In this document: one piece after another, positions 5,020 through 7,553 of the stretch
Position numbering within the stretch: position 1 is the stretch's first letter
How the letters are laid out: each line of letters opens with the position of its first letter
Assembly: GCA_900550815.1 (NCBI GenBank)
Contig: URTW01000092.1
Span: 1 to 7,553, forward strand
Source: an uncultured Collinsella sp.
GTDB lineage: Bacteria; Actinomycetota; Coriobacteriia; Coriobacteriales; Coriobacteriaceae
Length of the DNA: 7,553 nucleotides
Direction: 5' to 3'
The notes under the pieces: model-generated
What the model saw: only the letters and a program-made list of their open reading frames with translations
Database searches by the model: none
Told to the model about the DNA's origin: nothing
Position numbers and translations under genes: made by a program

Positions 5020-7500
5020 ATGGAATCGTTGTACCGAAAGTATCGCCCGCTCACCTTCGACTCCGTGGTGGGCCAGCAGCATATCGTCTCGACGCTCGAG
5101 CACGCCATCACCGAGGGGCGCCTGTCCCATGCGTACCTGTTCTGCGGACCGCGCGGCACGGGCAAGACCACCATGGCGCGTATTCTTGCCAAGGCGCTGC
5201 TCTGTCGCAATGCCGAGGCGGCGCGCGCCGAGGGTGCGAGCGGCTGCATGCCCGACGGCACCTGTGAGGAATGCGAGCTCATCGCCGAGGGCAACCACCC
5301 CGATGTCTACGAGCTCGATGCCGCAAGCCGTACCGGCGTAGACAACGTGCGCGAGGAAATCATCAACTCCGTCAACTTTGCCCCGGTGCGTGGCAAGTAC
5401 AAGATCTATATCATCGACGAGGTCCACATGCTCACGACGGCGGCGTTTAACGCGCTGCTCAAGACGCTCGAGGAGCCGCCGGCGCACGTGATCTTTGTGC
5501 TGTGCACCACCGACCCGCAAAAGATTCTGGAGACCATCCTCTCACGCTGCCAGCGCTTCGATTTCCATCGCATCGGCAACGAGGATATCGAGCGCCGCCT
5601 GGCATACGTGTGCGAGCAGGAGGGCTTCGATTACGACGACGAGGCGCTGGCTATCGTGGCGCGCCATGCCAAGGGCGGCATGCGCGACGCGCTCTCCACG
5701 CTGGAGCAGCTGAGCGTTTTTGGCAACGGCGCCGTGCATGCGGACGATGCCCGTTCGCTTTTGGGCGAAGTTTCGGACCAGATTCTAGGCGAGTTTGCCC
5801 GCGCCATTGCCGAGCGTGATGTCGCCGAGCTATATGGACTGATTCGTGCGCAGGTCGAGGAAGGAAACGACCTGCTGGAGCTGACGCGCGACCTGGTGGC
5901 GCATGTGCGTGACGTGTATGTTGTCTGCGTTGCCGGTGCCCGTGCCGAGCTGTTTGAGGGCGGCTCGGAGCAGGCCGAGGCGCTTGCTGCCGAGGCCGCT
6001 GCCTTTGGCGAGCATCCTGCCGACCGCCTGGCCCGTGTGCTGACAGTGCTCGACGATGCCGCGCTGGAGATGAGGGGCGCGAGCGACGTGCGCCTGGTGC
6101 TCGAGATTGCCTGCACGCGTCTGGCACGTCCCGAGGCTGATTTAACGATTGAGGCATTGGCCGAGCGCGTGGCACGTCTGGAGGCCATGGTTGCCAACGG
6201 CGCCGTGCCGGCGAGCGTGGCTGCTGCTCAGGCCGCCGCGCCTGCAGCATCCGTACCCGCTGCTGCCCAACAGCCGACGCTCATTTCGGGCGCCCGTGCT
6301 GCCGCTCCGGCGGCATCCGCTGCCCCCGCTGCTACGTCCGCGCATCAGGGTGGCATGCCTTGGGACCGCGGCGCTGCTGTTCCGGCTGCCCAGCCTGCGC
6401 CCCGTTCTGCGTCCGTGTCAGCTTCCAAGTCTGCAGCGCCTGCACCTCAGCCTACGCCGACTTCGACGCCTCAGCCCGTTGCGGCCCCCGCGCCTGCCAC
6501 CGCTCCGGCACCTAAGCCCCAGTCCAACAATGCCGCCCAGGTTGCCGCCGCCGGTGCTGCCGAGACCCCCGCGGTCGAGGACGCCGGCGAGCTCCAGCGC
6601 AAATGGGCCGAGGTCGTCGAGCGTGTCAAGGCGCGTCAGGCTTCCTACGCAGGGCTTTTGCTCAACGCCCGCGCCACGGCCGACGACGGCTCCAAGCTCA
6701 CGGTCTCGTTCCCCGCGGGTTCGACTTTTGCCATTAAGATGCTCGGTCGCGCCGATACGCAGTCGGTGGTCCTGCCGACGGTCTGCGCGGTCTTCGGTCG
6801 TCGTACCGTCGACTATGTCCTGGATGGGGGTGGCACGCCGGCTCCTCAACATGAGGAACATTCTCCATCTGCACGGGCTGCGGCATCTGCGGACCCGCAA
6901 CCCGTGTCCTCGGCGGCCCCTGTATCCTCGAGCGCCAGCGCGCCGCAGCAGCAAGCGGCGCCGGTAGCGGCATCGACCCCGTCGGCGCCTAAGCCCGCAG
7001 CGCCCAAACCGGCTGCTCCGACACCCGCGCCCAAGCCCGTCTCACCCGCGCCCAAGTCGTCTGACCTGGGCAAAGCCCCCTGGCTACGCTCCGACAACCC
7101 CGCCGGCGCTCCTGTCACGGGTAAGCTCCCGACCGAGCCCGCACCCCGTGCGCCCGAGCGCTCGGCTGCTCCCAAGGCCCAGCCTGTCGCGCAGTCCGCG
7201 CCGTGGGAATCCGAGCAGGTGCCCCACGACGACGCCATGGTCGGCGGCTTCGCTGGCGCTGCGAGCGGGGACGATCTGCCTCCGTTCGACGTGCCGGGTG
7301 CGGCGTCCGCGCCCAAGTCCGCTGCAACTGCCCCCAAAGAGGAGGACGCCCCCGCTGCCCCTTGGGAGTCCAACCCCGGCGCCGGCAGCCCCTTCGGCCA
7401 CCAGGGTGCAGCCCCGAGCATTCCGCAGACCGAGGACGAGGCCAAAGCCCTCATCCGCAGCGTCTTCGGTCAGTCCACCATCTTCAAGCCGGTGGAGTAG
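5020..7500 (+). CDS. dnaX: DNA polymerase III subunit gamma/tau (clamp loader ATPase)
   Basis: DnaX is the ATPase of the clamp loader that places the beta clamp on primed DNA and, as tau, tethers polymerase to the replisome. The AAA+ core shows the start SLYRKYRP, Walker A GPRGTGKT (43-50), zinc-module cysteines C62, C76, C82 and C85, Walker B IIDEVH (131-136), sensor 1 near T163/T164, the arginine finger SRC (175-177) and sensor 2 GGMRDAL (219-225). The collar domain runs to about 370, followed by a helix IEALAERVARLEAMV (377-391). An Ala/Pro-rich linker (about 394-520) leads to a folded tau-type domain (about 521-605) containing KWAEVVERVKAR, then a second disordered segment (607-803) and a terminal helix-like stretch EAKALIRSVFGQSTIF. 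At 826 residues it is much longer than E. coli (643) or B. subtilis (563) DnaX. No A-rich slippery heptamer is seen, so only the full-length form is expected. Confidence 0.97.
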   Translation: MESLYRKYRPLTFDSVVGQQHIVSTLEHAITEGRLSHAYLFCGPRGTGKTTMARILAKALLCRNAEAARAEGASGCMPDGTCEECELIAEGNHPDVYELDAASRTGVDNVREEIINSVNFAPVRGKYKIYIIDEVHMLTTAAFNALLKTLEEPPAHVIFVLCTTDPQKILETILSRCQRFDFHRIGNEDIERRLAYVCEQEGFDYDDEALAIVARHAKGGMRDALSTLEQLSVFGNGAVHADDARSLLGEVSDQILGEFARAIAERDVAELYGLIRAQVEEGNDLLELTRDLVAHVRDVYVVCVAGARAELFEGGSEQAEALAAEAAAFGEHPADRLARVLTVLDDAALEMRGASDVRLVLEIACTRLARPEADLTIEALAERVARLEAMVANGAVPASVAAAQAAAPAASVPAAAQQPTLISGARAAAPAASAAPAATSAHQGGMPWDRGAAVPAAQPAPRSASVSASKSAAPAPQPTPTSTPQPVAAPAPATAPAPKPQSNNAAQVAAAGAAETPAVEDAGELQRKWAEVVERVKARQASYAGLLLNARATADDGSKLTVSFPAGSTFAIKMLGRADTQSVVLPTVCAVFGRRTVDYVLDGGGTPAPQHEEHSPSARAAASADPQPVSSAAPVSSSASAPQQQAAPVAASTPSAPKPAAPKPAAPTPAPKPVSPAPKSSDLGKAPWLRSDNPAGAPVTGKLPTEPAPRAPERSAAPKAQPVAQSAPWESEQVPHDDAMVGGFAGAASGDDLPPFDVPGAASAPKSAATAPKEEDAPAAPWESNPGAGSPFGHQGAAPSIPQTEDEAKALIRSVFGQSTIFKPVE

Positions 7501-7509
7501 CTGCGCAGG

Positions 7510-7520
7510 CGGGTATACTG
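7510..7520 (+). promoter_or_regulatory. Candidate -10 element for the gene beyond the window
   Basis: CGGGTATACTG, with TATACT at 7514-7519, begins 10 nt after the dnaX stop and points out of the window. The -35 position overlaps the end of dnaX and shows no clear box. The remaining 33 bases (7521-7553) contain no start codon in a convincing context and no recognisable RNA gene. Confidence 0.35.
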
Positions 7521-7553
7521 CTCAAGAAGAGATCCCCTTGCCCGGGCACATCT

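Noticed and set aside
4918..5520. A 200-codon minus-strand open frame opposite the dnaX ATPase domain
   Set aside because: The plus strand carries unmistakable Walker A, Walker B, arginine finger and sensor motifs, so the minus frame is a shadow.
6149..6967. Long alternative plus-strand frame inside dnaX, and possible programmed frameshifting to make gamma
   Set aside because: The alternative frame is Pro/Arg/Leu low-complexity. I found no A-rich X-XXY-YYZ slippery heptamer with downstream structure in this part of dnaX.
7501..7553. Possible small RNA gene (SRP RNA or tRNA) after dnaX
   Set aside because: SRP RNA genes often lie near dnaX, but the 53 bases show no recognisable SRP Alu or S-domain motif or tRNA T-loop sequence.

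Overview
The window reads as a piece of a high-GC actinobacterial chromosome. The order kinase, FhaA (DUF3662 + FHA), FhaB (one membrane helix + FHA) and a probable PP2C phosphatase is the actinobacterial cell-envelope phospho-signalling locus. Together with the Ala/Pro-rich tails and a YcxB-like gene beside dnaX, it suggests a member of the Coriobacteriia (Collinsella/Olsenella type). The taxonomic call is an inference from gene content and composition; no marker gene here proves it.

Layout. Positions 1-4039 carry a tightly packed minus-strand operon. Read in the direction of transcription it holds a membrane Ser/Thr protein kinase (4039-2186), FhaA-like (2189-1179), FhaB-like (1172-756) and a partial gene (759 to beyond position 1) whose long disordered N-terminus leads into what looks like the first strand of a PP2C phosphatase. 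Two of the three junctions are 4-nt stop/start overlaps and the third is a 6-nt gap, so the proteins are probably made together. Positions 4040-4187 hold the kinase leader and a candidate extended -10 promoter. Positions 4188-4904 (minus) encode a two-helix membrane protein with a YcxB-like domain and a very basic tail. Positions 4905-5019 form a short divergent control region with an 18-bp near-perfect inverted repeat and several -10-like elements. Positions 5020-7500 (plus) encode DnaX, the tau-type clamp-loader subunit. The last 53 bases contain a possible promoter for the next gene.

How the genes work together. The kinase would phosphorylate Thr residues, the two FHA proteins would read phospho-Thr and bring partners to the membrane, and the phosphatase would reset the system. 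In relatives, this module regulates peptidoglycan synthesis and division through FtsW/RodA and a class B PBP, which may lie beyond position 1. The kinase is not a PknB orthologue: it has no PASTA domains, its HRD motif reads HLD, and it ends in a large polytopic membrane region. DnaX belongs to an unrelated process, chromosome replication.

The window looks mostly like core genome. I see no mobile element, CRISPR array, tRNA, rRNA or convincing intrinsic terminator. The most distinctive observations are the atypical kinase, four Pro-Trp motifs in the disordered parts of DnaX, and the inverted repeat in the divergent promoter region.
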